DNA of 64,000 nt from Pseudomonadales bacterium (GTDB lineage Bacteria > Pseudomonadota > Gammaproteobacteria > Pseudomonadales > Pseudohongiellaceae): positions 40,344 through 104,343 of the forward strand of contig JALRKV010000119.1 in the NCBI GenBank assembly GCA_023254735.1, in the 5' to 3' direction. This document shows positions 53,814 to 62,182 of the stretch, in pieces. A program made the position numbers and the translations under genes. The notes beneath the pieces are model-generated. The model worked only from the letters and a program-made list of their open reading frames with translations. It did no database searches and was not told the DNA's origin. Numbering within the stretch: the first letter of the stretch is position 1; every line of letters starts with the position of its first letter.

Positions 53814-53864
53814 GCTGCTGCTTCTCCGGTCTATTAAAAGAAATTTGTTAAATAGTAGTTGTGG

Positions 53865-54386
53865 TTACTCTGCCGCGCAGACTAGCCGTTTAATTTTTTC
53901 GATGGCGTCTCGCGCCAGTTGCGTCATCTCTTCATCGCTACGATCTTGTATGGGATGCGGAACGAAGAGGCTGGCGGGTGTGATTCCCAAAGAACGCCCC
54001 TGCGCCGCGGCCGCGTCGACGAACTCAGTCGAGGCGATAAAGGCTGAGGGAAGTCCACGACTTTCGAGATTCATGATGTCATGCAAACTGCACGAGGTAC
54101 ATGAACCTCAGTCGGCGAGCCCTTCAATTACCGCGTCGCATTCGACGCTAATCTTTTGCGTGAGCTCTAAGGGCGCCAGTCTCGCGAATGTCGGTTTTGC
54201 ATAGCGATTAACCTTTGCACCCACTGCGATAAGCTGTCTTTCGACTTCGTCTAAGAACTCCTTTCCGCGTGGTTTCGAGATATCTAGCAGCCCTACGGTT
54301 GCACCTGCGAGTGTCGCAAGCCTTGGTAGGATTTGCCGCTCAACCGGGCTTAGCTCGGCAGTCGGATCAAGCAGAGTAGTGTGCAT
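53865..54386 (-). CDS. UGSC-family selenoprotein (in-frame TGA encodes selenocysteine)
   Basis: A 173-residue protein interrupted by one TGA at 54108-54110, codon 93. Reading through gives D-U-G-S-C-T-S-C-S, the motif that names the UGSC family of selenoproteins. The downstream part stays open to 53865 and continues in the expected style (HDIMNLESRGLPSAF). A SECIS-like hairpin lies directly after the TGA. ATG 54386 has AAAGGAG 7 nt upstream. The redox-type Sec-Gly-Ser-Cys and the nearby Cys99 suggest a thiol/selenol oxidoreductase. It lies 19 bp after a thioredoxin-fold gene. A frame read to the first TGA gives only 92 residues. Confidence 0.9.
54070..54105 (-). promoter_or_regulatory. Candidate bacterial SECIS element
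   Basis: Immediately after the TGA the minus strand folds into a 6-bp lower stem (TTCATG/CATGAA), an internal loop (TACC and CAT), a 6-bp upper stem (TCGTGC/GCATGA, one G-U pair) and a 5-nt apical loop AGTTT. A G is the second loop base, 20 nt after the TGA. Both points agree with the known bacterial SECIS rule. Coding is kept through the element. Confidence 0.82.
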
Positions 54387-54405
54387 TGCCTCACTCCTTT
54401 GGTCG

Positions 54406-55860
54406 TTAACTTGCTGTTGGTTGAGAAACGAGCTGACTGCCGCGTTCCCCAGATGCGACCCAGCCGCCGATAATCGCTGAAAACATGCCAGCGGTGCCAC
54501 CCAGCGTCACGATATGCAGGCCGTCGTCTCTAAATTTGTTCAATATCTTGTCTTTGAAACGCTCGGGCATTCCCTCGGCAATGCCGTCGGCGCCGCGCAT
54601 GATTTCTTCGCCCGGCGTCATTAAATTATTGTACAGGGCAGCGCGCAAATCTGCCTTGGTCCAGCCGCCCTCTTTGAAAACGCGCCGGTGTTCGGGGGAG
54701 ACTAGCAGAATCGCGTCTGCCATACCAAATAGCTTGCTATGAGCGACTGTTCTGAGGCTCGCGGCGAGGCTGCGAGCGAGTGACTCTGGTGTACGGGACT
54801 GCTGATCAACGATGCCCTGCAGCCCCTCGCCGGCAAAGAGGCTGACGACGGATTGGTTTCTGTCAAAGCCGCGATCTTGGGCAAGCGTAGGCCAATCGTC
54901 ATCCGATTCGTCTTCGGCGAAGCAGTAGCTGTATTTGCCCGGATTACCCATCGTGGCGCGATCGATGCCGCCCGGCAGACCACCGCCGACATTCCGTATT
55001 AGGAGCTGGAGTGCGCGTCCAATAGTTGCGTTGGCGCGATTACCCTGTCCCAGTGCGTTAATGCCCGAGTTCATGCCGATAGCTTTGGCAATCGGGCCAT
55101 TTACGATCACCACCGGTGAGGAAAAATAGGTCGTGCAGAGTAGTCCGTGCATACAAAATTTGTCTTGCAAGGCGGCCTCAACCGCCGCGAGCACTACGGG
55201 GAAGTATTCGGGCTTGCACCCAGCGAGAACCGCGTTGATCGCAACCTTTTCGATACTGCAGGGCACATTGTCCGGTGGTACGTTGCCGATTATCTCAGAG
55301 GCCGATCTGTCGCTGCCCTTAAGCATTCTGATCACGCGAAGGGCAGTGGGTGGCACAACCGGTAAGCCGTCGCTCCAACCGCGATCGAAACATGCCTCGA
55401 GCTCGTCCTCCGATGAGGCAAGCTCTACTTCCCGCGCTTGCAGTGCACTCTTACCGAAGCGCAGCGCGAGTACCTCGTCCATACCAGGGTCTTGCGTCTT
55501 CGAACCACAGCCGGGCTTAAACTCGATGAGGGCCTCTCCTAAGGACTGAATCCCCGTGAACTCCCGCCATTCTGCGCGATCCCATCCCACAATTCGCTCC
55601 TCTGTTCCTGCCGCATCGTGGCGAATGAGGGTCGGAACGATTTCGATGCCAGCCGCATAGGACTGCGCGAGGTTGCTGTCGTCGACAACACCCGGCATAG
55701 CAGGAAAAGTTGGGTCGTCTTGGGTATAGAGAGTGAGATCTGCGCCTAGCTGCGCAGCGAGTTCGGAGACTGCTGGGATAACGAGCTGGCAGGTTGGACA
55801 GTCGCGTTTCAAATACAGTGAGTAGCGCGTTGCCGCGGCGGATGAAGCAGGATTAGTCAC
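54406..55860 (-). CDS. Thioredoxin-fold protein partnered with the UGSC selenoprotein
   Basis: About 484 residues. The N-terminal region is thioredoxin/glutaredoxin-like (RYSLYLKRDCPTCQ, with Cys21 and Cys24 in a CxxC motif, then a TLYTQDDP strand). The large C-terminal portion contains DGLPVVPPTALRV, IIGNVPPDNVPC and LGGTAGMFSAIIGGW, and is not assignable by me to a known enzyme. GTG 55860 has AGAGGA 6 nt upstream. It lies 19 bp from the selenoprotein start, so the two are co-expressed. A disulphide/selenide electron relay is plausible but inferred. Confidence 0.75.
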   Translation of the reverse strand: MTNPASSAAATRYSLYLKRDCPTCQLVIPAVSELAAQLGADLTLYTQDDPTFPAMPGVVDDSNLAQSYAAGIEIVPTLIRHDAAGTEERIVGWDRAEWREFTGIQSLGEALIEFKPGCGSKTQDPGMDEVLALRFGKSALQAREVELASSEDELEACFDRGWSDGLPVVPPTALRVIRMLKGSDRSASEIIGNVPPDNVPCSIEKVAINAVLAGCKPEYFPVVLAAVEAALQDKFCMHGLLCTTYFSSPVVIVNGPIAKAIGMNSGINALGQGNRANATIGRALQLLIRNVGGGLPGGIDRATMGNPGKYSYCFAEDESDDDWPTLAQDRGFDRNQSVVSLFAGEGLQGIVDQQSRTPESLARSLAASLRTVAHSKLFGMADAILLVSPEHRRVFKEGGWTKADLRAALYNNLMTPGEEIMRGADGIAEGMPERFKDKILNKFRDDGLHIVTLGGTAGMFSAIIGGWVASGERGSQLVSQPTAS

Positions 55861-55908
55861 TAAGCGTCCTCTTTTACGTGCGGATTCGGTTGCATACACG
55901 ACCTCTGG

Positions 55909-56238
55909 TCAATAAACGAAGCCTAGTGTGCTAATGCCAACGAGGATGTTGATTATCATGAAAACTGAAGAGGTCCTCGAAATTACCTTCCACTTTTGCG
56001 GCCCCCGATAGCGGTTACGAATGCCAATTACGAGCACGAATGTATAGGCGAGTTGCAGGGTGACTAGTCCGATAAATGTTACCCAATTATCCGAATCGAC
56101 TGCCCAACTCCCCGCGAAGAATAGGAGGCAAGCGCCGCCGAAATAGAGGAGCCAGTAGCTCACCGCGAGGCGGAGGTCGCCGGCAATAAAGCGTGAATCC
56201 CGAAATTCGGGTGGCGCTGTTTCTGGGCCTTGTGGCAT
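55909..56238 (-). CDS. Small four-helix membrane protein of the selenoprotein operon
   Basis: A 109-residue protein. A polar N-terminus (MPQGPETAPPEF) is followed by about three hydrophobic segments (LAVSYWLLYFGGACLLFFAG, FIGLVTLQLAYTFVLVIGI and VFMIINILVGISTLGF), so an inner-membrane location is likely. The family is not recognised. It lies 48 bp upstream of the thioredoxin-fold gene on the same strand and is probably the first gene of that transcript. It could anchor or feed the redox partners; this is inference from position only. Confidence 0.6.
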   Translation of the reverse strand: MPQGPETAPPEFRDSRFIAGDLRLAVSYWLLYFGGACLLFFAGSWAVDSDNWVTFIGLVTLQLAYTFVLVIGIRNRYRGPQKWKVISRTSSVFMIINILVGISTLGFVY

Positions 56239-56372
56239 GCGTTTCGTCTCTTGAGCTGCGAGAGCCTTGATTGTTAGAACCCGAGTCTATCCTAGACTCA
56301 AGTCCTCCACAATTTGTAACAGTAGGGGGCGGCGCTGGCCACTATACTCCTGCGCCTGATAAAAAAATGGAC

Positions 56373-56385
56373 AATGCAAAGCATT
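56373..56385 (+). promoter_or_regulatory. Inverted repeat upstream of the TonB receptor gene
   Basis: AATGC-AAA-GCATT lies about 65 bp before the start of the TonB receptor gene, within a stretch rich in A. It resembles half of an iron-box palindrome but is too short to be called one. Confidence 0.3.
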
Positions 56386-56448
56386 CAATCGAATAACAAG
56401 TGCTTAAAGCACTGACGGCATTACAAGCCCCACGCTCGGAATCACAAG

Positions 56449-58620
56449 ATGACTATCTCTCTCTTCTCGCGCAAGACGCGCCGCGTATTTCGCGCGTTTT
56501 TACTCGTTTCCTCCCTCGCCGGAGTAGTGAATGCCCAGGACAACGTTGGTGACGAGTCAACGGTTATTTATCGTGCCGACTATTTCGCTGAGTTCAATCC
56601 CATAACAGCGCAAGATATGGTCGATCGCATTCCGGGTGTCGGTGGCGCGACCGGCAGCGGCGGCGGATTCGGCGGCGGTGCCGGAGGCGGCAACGGTGGA
56701 CGCGGTCTAGGTGGCGGCGGTGGTAGCGAGATAATCATCAACGGCAAGCGTATGGCGGGCAAGAGTAATCAGGCCAGCGGTCAATTGGATCGCATTACAG
56801 CGGGTCAGGTCGATTATATTGAGCTGATACGAGGCACCTCGGGTGACCTCGATGTGCGCGGCAGCGGCGTCGTAGTCAATGTCATCCTACTCGAGGAGCT
56901 TTCGTCGACAGCGCTCAATGTCGGGGTCAATATGGATCGCTATGCAGATGGGGAAAGCCAGCCCGGCGGGTCTTTCGCGGTCAGCGGCAACCTAGCGAAG
57001 CTAGGCTATGTACTAAGCGCCTCGGCGGAGCCGCGCTACGACCACCGTATTACCTACGAGGACAGCGTGCTAGGGGACTTCACCGCTAACGATGCGATTC
57101 GTGAAGATCAGATTCGTGATCAAACCAGCTACAATTACAGCGCCAACCTCGACTACGAATTTAGCCCCAACTCGAGCGCCAGACTCAATGCGCTTTATTC
57201 GCAGAATGATGATCCCACGACACTCGCGCGACGCACGGTGAACCTGCGCGTGTATCCCAACACCGTGGCGTTGCAGCGCGAAGAATTGCCGGGCGAGCGG
57301 GATAATTGGGAAATCGGCGCGGACTATGAGCTGCGCACGCAGCAAGGATCGCGGTTTAAGGCATTGGTTATCAGCAATCAGGGAAATGTCGATAGCGTCC
57401 GCAAACGCTACGACGTTGCGGAGGATGGCAGCGAGGAGCTGACTCTCTTTCTCGATACTGGCAGCGTGACTAAAGAGCGCATCGCTAGAGGCTCTTTTAC
57501 ATTCGATATTTTCGACTCGCAGGACGTCGAAGTTGGCATCGAGCGTGCGCAAACCATACTTGATTCTCGACTTGCCTACGGCATTAAAGATGAAGATGGC
57601 ATTCCGGACCCCGCGCTTGGCGGCCTGGTTGCGCAAAGCGTGTCGAACGCGGTCTCCACCGTTGAAGAAATGCGCTACGAGCCATTTTTGATTCACAATT
57701 GGCAGTTGAATTCGCAGATGTCGCTCGAGACATCGATGCTCTACGAATCCTCCGAGATTAGCCAGTCGGGCGAGAAGTCGCTGTCGCGCGACTTCGGTTT
57801 TTTTAAGCCCAAAATCGATTTTCGCTACGACCTTACGCCGCAGTTGCAGGTCAGAGGAACCATTGAAAAACGAGTGAGGCAGTTAAGGTTCGGCGATTTT
57901 GTTGCCTCGAACGATGATCAAGATAATGACTCGAATGTTCTAGGCGGTAACGAGAATCTAAAGCCTGAGTGGCTTTGGGCTTACGATCTTAAGGGCGAGT
58001 ATCGTTTGCCGAATGACGTAGGCGTCGTGTCTGCCGGTGTTTGGTATCACCAGCATACCAACGTGATCGAGCGAATTGATGCGACAGTCAATGAGAGCAA
58101 TCTGCAGTCGATTGCCGGCAACATTGGTGAGGGGCACATGTATGGACTGAACGCTGCCGCGAGCATCCGCATGCGAATGATCGATATGCCGAACTTGCTA
58201 GTAACCGCAAATTTTAACGTTAAAGACTCTAGCGTGACTGACCCTTTCTTGGGAATCGATCGTCGCTTCGCCAATTTCGATCGGGGTCGACTACGTCTGG
58301 GTATGCGTCACGATGTGACTTCGCTCGGCATCAGCTACGGGATGGAGTGGAATAATCGCTTCGATGCCAATATGAAACGCTATGAAATAGACGACATCGA
58401 GCTGCGCGCTGGCGATCCGAATGTCACCGCTTTTGTGCAATTCGTTGACCGCCGAGGTATTACCTACCGCCTGGACGTGCTTAACGCGAACGACAATATG
58501 CAATGCCGTGAGAGGCAGCGTTTCGTGGGCAGAATGTCCAACGGCATTCTGGAGGAAATTGAGGATAACTGCGGCGGTTCTGGCCGCACACTATCGCTCA
58601 AGATCAACGGTAATTTCTGA
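56449..58620 (+). CDS. TonB-dependent receptor with glycine-rich plug insertion
   Basis: A 723-residue outer-membrane receptor. A signal peptide (ending VNAQ) precedes a plug domain starting DYFAEFNPITAQDMVDRIPGVG. Between that and the RMAGKSNQAS region lies an insertion of about 25 residues made of Gly with Ser, Ala and Asn (GGGFGGGAGGGNGGRG). The plug is followed by a standard beta-barrel ending in Phe (KINGNF). The substrate is unknown. It has its own promoter region of about 210 bp and is divergent from the small membrane protein of the selenoprotein operon. Confidence 0.85.
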   Translation: MTISLFSRKTRRVFRAFLLVSSLAGVVNAQDNVGDESTVIYRADYFAEFNPITAQDMVDRIPGVGGATGSGGGFGGGAGGGNGGRGLGGGGGSEIIINGKRMAGKSNQASGQLDRITAGQVDYIELIRGTSGDLDVRGSGVVVNVILLEELSSTALNVGVNMDRYADGESQPGGSFAVSGNLAKLGYVLSASAEPRYDHRITYEDSVLGDFTANDAIREDQIRDQTSYNYSANLDYEFSPNSSARLNALYSQNDDPTTLARRTVNLRVYPNTVALQREELPGERDNWEIGADYELRTQQGSRFKALVISNQGNVDSVRKRYDVAEDGSEELTLFLDTGSVTKERIARGSFTFDIFDSQDVEVGIERAQTILDSRLAYGIKDEDGIPDPALGGLVAQSVSNAVSTVEEMRYEPFLIHNWQLNSQMSLETSMLYESSEISQSGEKSLSRDFGFFKPKIDFRYDLTPQLQVRGTIEKRVRQLRFGDFVASNDDQDNDSNVLGGNENLKPEWLWAYDLKGEYRLPNDVGVVSAGVWYHQHTNVIERIDATVNESNLQSIAGNIGEGHMYGLNAAASIRMRMIDMPNLLVTANFNVKDSSVTDPFLGIDRRFANFDRGRLRLGMRHDVTSLGISYGMEWNNRFDANMKRYEIDDIELRAGDPNVTAFVQFVDRRGITYRLDVLNANDNMQCRERQRFVGRMSNGILEEIEDNCGGSGRTLSLKINGNF

Positions 58621-58639
58621 TTCCTTTGCGCGGGGTGAG

Positions 58640-59491
58640 TTAGCGCCCTCCCATCATGCCTTTCAACGCGGCGGGAATATCTGCAGGGAAGACAACGAAT
58701 TTAGAATTATCGGATGCTGCAAGATTCTGTAACGAGGCGATATATTTTTCACCTAAAAGGTAGGCGACTGGTAGCTCATTGTCGCCTACCGCAGAGGTGA
58801 CGAGTTCGATAGCCGTCTGACTCGCCTGCGCGAGTATGACTTGCGCCTCAGCTTCGCGCCGCGAGGCCTCTAATTTTCCTTCTGCCTTTAAGATTGCGGC
58901 CTGCTTATCGCCATCTGCGCGCGTCACTGTGGCGCGGCGAGCACGCTCGGCGGCGGCCTGTTCTTCCATCGCTGCCTGCATAGTGCCCGACGGATTTATG
59001 TCTTGAATCTCTACTGTTTTGAGCGTGATGCCCCAATCTGCGATGTCATCGCTGATCGCTGCCTTGAGCTTTGCCTTAATGTGATCGCGGGACGAAAGCG
59101 CGTCGTCGAGTGCCATTTCGCCGACAATCGAGCGGAGTGAAGTCTGCACCAGCGTTTGAATGGCAAGGGTGTAATCTTCGACACCGTAAACCGCCTTTTC
59201 GGGCGACACAATATTTATGTAGGCAACGGCATTGGTCATGATGACTGCATTGTCTTTAGTGATGACTTCCTGCGAGGGAATGTCCAATACAATGTCTTTT
59301 GTCGTCACTTTGTAGGCAATGCTGTCTATGTAAGGGATCACGAAATTGAGCCCGGGGTTGAGCGATGTGTAGTATTTCCCTAATCGCTGAACAACCCATT
59401 TGTTGCCCTGAGGGACTTGCCTCACGCCCTTGGCGACGGTCACGAGCAGGAAAATAAAAATAGCAGTGGTTAAAATTAAAGCCGGTTCCAT
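58640..59491 (-). CDS. SPFH/stomatin (band 7) family protein, QmcA-like
   Basis: About 283 residues. An N-terminal hydrophobic anchor (LILTTAIFIFLLVTVAKG) is followed by the SPFH domain (VPQGNKWVVQRLGKY, LNPGLNFVIPYIDS, LDIPSQEVITKDNA) and a coiled-coil region rich in Ala and Glu (EEQAAAERARRATVTRADGD). Such proteins form large membrane rings associated with FtsH proteases or lipid domains. ATG 59491 has GGAG 7 nt upstream; the frame open to 59623 lies in the preceding gene. It forms a pair with the NfeD-like gene just upstream. Confidence 0.9.
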   Translation of the reverse strand: MEPALILTTAIFIFLLVTVAKGVRQVPQGNKWVVQRLGKYYTSLNPGLNFVIPYIDSIAYKVTTKDIVLDIPSQEVITKDNAVIMTNAVAYINIVSPEKAVYGVEDYTLAIQTLVQTSLRSIVGEMALDDALSSRDHIKAKLKAAISDDIADWGITLKTVEIQDINPSGTMQAAMEEQAAAERARRATVTRADGDKQAAILKAEGKLEASRREAEAQVILAQASQTAIELVTSAVGDNELPVAYLLGEKYIASLQNLAASDNSKFVVFPADIPAALKGMMGGR

Positions 59492-59529
59492 AGCGATCTC
59501 CGAGTCAATGAGTTGCGTTTCGTCCTCGC

Positions 59530-59976
59530 CTAGACGCGAACGACGATTAGAGAGTTTCCTGAGACATCTTTTACTGACACACGATCTCCGATGCTGAGAG
59601 TATCTTGGGACATAATTAGCCACTCGTCCGAGCCGAGCAGCGGCGCGGGAAAGCGAACCATGCCGCGTTTGTCGCCGTTAGGTACAGAGAGAACTTGGCC
59701 GATTTCACCGATTAGGGCCTCGCGTGACAAGCCCGCTTTGGTAACGTCTTTGGATAGCGGTTTTAGAAAACGAAACCAAGCCACCGCGAATACGAGGGAC
59801 AGAAGCGTCCAAAAAATAAGCTGTGCTGGCGCGCCGATACCTGGTGCGATGACTAGGCTTAGGCCGACGACAACGGCGGCGGCCCCAAACCAAAAGATAA
59901 AGAAAGACCCAATAAATATTTCGGCGAGCATCAGTACGATACCCAAGACAATCCAGTGCCAGTAAACGAGTTCCAT
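59530..59976 (-). CDS. NfeD-like membrane protein
   Basis: About 148 residues. Three hydrophobic segments (WIVLGIVLMLAEIFIGSFF, AAAVVVGLSLVIAPGIGAP and LIFWTLLSLVFAVAWFRFL) precede a small soluble OB-fold domain (SREALIGEIGQVLS to GDRVSVKDVSGNSLIVVRV), typical of short NfeD proteins. ATG 59976 has AGGGA about 7 nt upstream. NfeD and stomatin-like proteins are found as partners across bacteria and archaea; here the NfeD gene precedes the SPFH gene by 38 bp. Confidence 0.88.
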   Translation of the reverse strand: MELVYWHWIVLGIVLMLAEIFIGSFFIFWFGAAAVVVGLSLVIAPGIGAPAQLIFWTLLSLVFAVAWFRFLKPLSKDVTKAGLSREALIGEIGQVLSVPNGDKRGMVRFPAPLLGSDEWLIMSQDTLSIGDRVSVKDVSGNSLIVVRV

Positions 59977-60103
59977 GGTGTAATCCCTGTATACTTGCTT
60001 TAACTTTTTAAAGAAGACCTCTAACAATCAAAATAGCTTTCACACTATAACGTAAAGACCCTTACGGGTTGCAAATCTAATTCTCAAGGAGAGAGCCCGC
60101 TCA

Positions 60104-60946
60104 GTGCAGTCACTAGACCTCCGCGCCAAAATCCCCGTTGTCGATTTCGGCGGAACAGGCCCTATTATTCTCTTCTCGCATGCCAACGGCTACCCACCTC
60201 GCGTATACCGCGACCTACTTACGCGTCTGACGCGAGAGTATCGCGTGTTAGGGGTTGAGCATCGCCCCCTTTGGCAGCAAGACCCTTCGCAGCTCGATTC
60301 TTGGCAACGCTTTGCCGACGATGTTGCCGAGCTTCTCGACGAATTAGACGAGCCTGTGCATGGCCTTGGACATTCGATGGGAGGTTCGACCTTGCTGCTC
60401 GCGCATAAGCTGCGGCCGGAGGCCTTCCTGAGTCTCGCGCTTATGGAACCAGTACTTTTGCCGAATGCTTGGCAGTTTGGCTTGAGGCATATCGGTAAAT
60501 TCTTTCCCAGCAAAGTGCCGCCGATACAACGCGCACTGAACCGAGTCGACCGGTGGCCTGACAAGCAGAGCGTGTTTGATCATTTTCGCCCCAAAGCAGT
60601 CTTCAAGGGGTTTTCCGACGAAGGACTGTGGGATCTGGTCGAACACAGCACGACGGACCACCCAGATGAAGGCGTTACACTTCGTTTTAGCAAAGAGTGG
60701 GAGGCGCGGTGTTATGCCCTTGTGCACAACGTCTGGCCGCGCTTAGCGGCATTAGATGTGCCTGTTCTGGGCTTTAGAGGGGGGAAGTCGAATACCCTTG
60801 CGCAGCGCGAATGGCTGCGCTGGCAGCGCGTGTGCGGGGCGGGGCGGTATCATGAGCTCGAAGGCGCGGGGCATCTGCTTCCTCTCGAGCGCCCGGAGGA
60901 AATAAGCGTGCGCTACTTCGAATGGCAGGCAAGCTTAAATCACTAG
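60104..60946 (+). CDS. Alpha/beta-fold hydrolase
   Basis: A 280-residue alpha/beta hydrolase. The nucleophile elbow is GHSMGGST near residue 91; an HANGYPP oxyanion loop lies near residue 26; and the distal His is in GAGHLLPLERPEE. A D in LALDVPVLGFRGGKS takes the place of the acid. The catalytic set supports esterase, lipase or related activity. Starts at GTG 60104 with AAGGAGAG upstream. It is divergent from the NfeD gene and convergent with the MacB-like permease gene. Confidence 0.85.
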   Translation: MQSLDLRAKIPVVDFGGTGPIILFSHANGYPPRVYRDLLTRLTREYRVLGVEHRPLWQQDPSQLDSWQRFADDVAELLDELDEPVHGLGHSMGGSTLLLAHKLRPEAFLSLALMEPVLLPNAWQFGLRHIGKFFPSKVPPIQRALNRVDRWPDKQSVFDHFRPKAVFKGFSDEGLWDLVEHSTTDHPDEGVTLRFSKEWEARCYALVHNVWPRLAALDVPVLGFRGGKSNTLAQREWLRWQRVCGAGRYHELEGAGHLLPLERPEEISVRYFEWQASLNH

Positions 60947-60955
60947 GGTGCTGAT

Positions 60956-62182
60956 CTACTCGTAGCGCAGCGCGTCGATGGGATCCAAGTTTGCGGCCTT
61001 GGCAGCCGGAAGGATGCCAAACAACACGCCAACAAATCCCGAGAAACCGAGCGCTAATGCAATTGACCAGAGGGGAATGGTCGCCGGTGGAAACCCTGGA
61101 ATACTGCTCGAAATAAGATTGCCGAGCGCATAGCCAATCGCCAGACCGATAAGCCCACCGAGCAAGGAAAGCAATAGCGCCTCGATGAGAAACTGCATCA
61201 GGATGTGATGTCGTTTCGCCCCGATCGCCTTACAAATACCTATCTCGCGCGTGCGCTCTGTGACTGAAACGAGCATGATATTCATGATGCCAATTCCGCC
61301 GACAAGCAGAGAGATGCTCACAATGCCACCTACGACGATAGTGACCATATTGATGATCGAATCGAAGGTTTCCATTAGCTGCTCAGAGGTTTGAATGGTG
61401 AAGTCATCGTCGTCTTTGCCACTTAACCCATGTGCGTTGCGCAGCAGGGAGGTGAGCTGCTGTGAAATTGTCTCGATGTCGGCCTGTTCGGTGAGGCTAA
61501 GCTGAATCTGAATATCGGAGCGAGCCTGATTTCCCTGAATGCTGCGCATAGTATTGAACGGCATAATCACCAGATCGTCTTGGCTAAAGCCCATGAGGTC
61601 GCCCTTGGGTTCGAGCAGGCCAACTACTTTTAACCACTCGCCACCTATTTCGACAAACTCGTTCACGGGGTTTTCAGGCAGGCTCAGGTTTTCCCTCACC
61701 TTATCGCCAATGACGACGACGCGTCGCCGCGTTTCGTTGTCGCTTTGTGCGATAAAGCGCCCTGCGCGCATGTAAGACTGCGAGACATCTTGAAACGCAT
61801 AGGTCGTGCCGAATATCTGGCTAAATGCCGTCTGCGAGCCGTATTTTACCTGCGAGGCGCGGTTGGCATACAAAATAGGCGTGATTGAGGCGATGCCGTC
61901 GGCACGTTTCTCAATAAGCTCCAAGTCACTCGGGGTGAGCCGCGCGCGGATGCCTTTCATCTGATCTTCCAGCGGCGTGTAGGACTCGATCGTTAAACTG
62001 TTTGAGCCGAGGCTCGAGAAAGTATCGCCAATAAACGCGCTCATGCCCTGGGTTACCGATACCACCGCGATGACACTGGCGACACCGATCACGATCCCGA
62101 GCGTCGTGAGAAAGCTGCGCAGTCCATGCGCAAATATCGACACGAAGGCGGCGCGAGAGCTCTCGAATAAGGCGAAAAACAT
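60956..62182 (-). CDS. MacB-like ABC permease
   Basis: A 408-residue MacB/FtsX-fold permease. One N-terminal transmembrane segment (FLTTLGIVIGVASVIAVVSV) is followed by a large periplasmic domain, then three C-terminal segments beginning VGGIVSISLLVGGIGIMNIMLVSVTERTREIGICKAIGA, which is a landmark of the family. The ATPase is a separate protein. The start codon overlaps the ATPase stop (TAATG). It should work with the ATPase and adaptor to export a drug, peptide or lipid across the envelope. Confidence 0.9.
   Translation of the reverse strand: MFFALFESSRAAFVSIFAHGLRSFLTTLGIVIGVASVIAVVSVTQGMSAFIGDTFSSLGSNSLTIESYTPLEDQMKGIRARLTPSDLELIEKRADGIASITPILYANRASQVKYGSQTAFSQIFGTTYAFQDVSQSYMRAGRFIAQSDNETRRRVVVIGDKVRENLSLPENPVNEFVEIGGEWLKVVGLLEPKGDLMGFSQDDLVIMPFNTMRSIQGNQARSDIQIQLSLTEQADIETISQQLTSLLRNAHGLSGKDDDDFTIQTSEQLMETFDSIINMVTIVVGGIVSISLLVGGIGIMNIMLVSVTERTREIGICKAIGAKRHHILMQFLIEALLLSLLGGLIGLAIGYALGNLISSSIPGFPPATIPLWSIALALGFSGFVGVLFGILPAAKAANLDPIDALRYE

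Noticed and set aside
53865..54086. A separate 73-residue gene starting at TTG 54086
   Set aside because: It is in frame with the segment upstream of the TGA, lacks a ribosome-binding site, and is explained as the C-terminal part of the selenoprotein.
54108..54110. Reading the TGA as a genuine stop or a nonsense mutation (pseudogene)
   Set aside because: The frame stays open, the UGSC motif is exact, a SECIS-like hairpin follows, and the organism encodes SelD. A pseudogene would not be expected to show all four.
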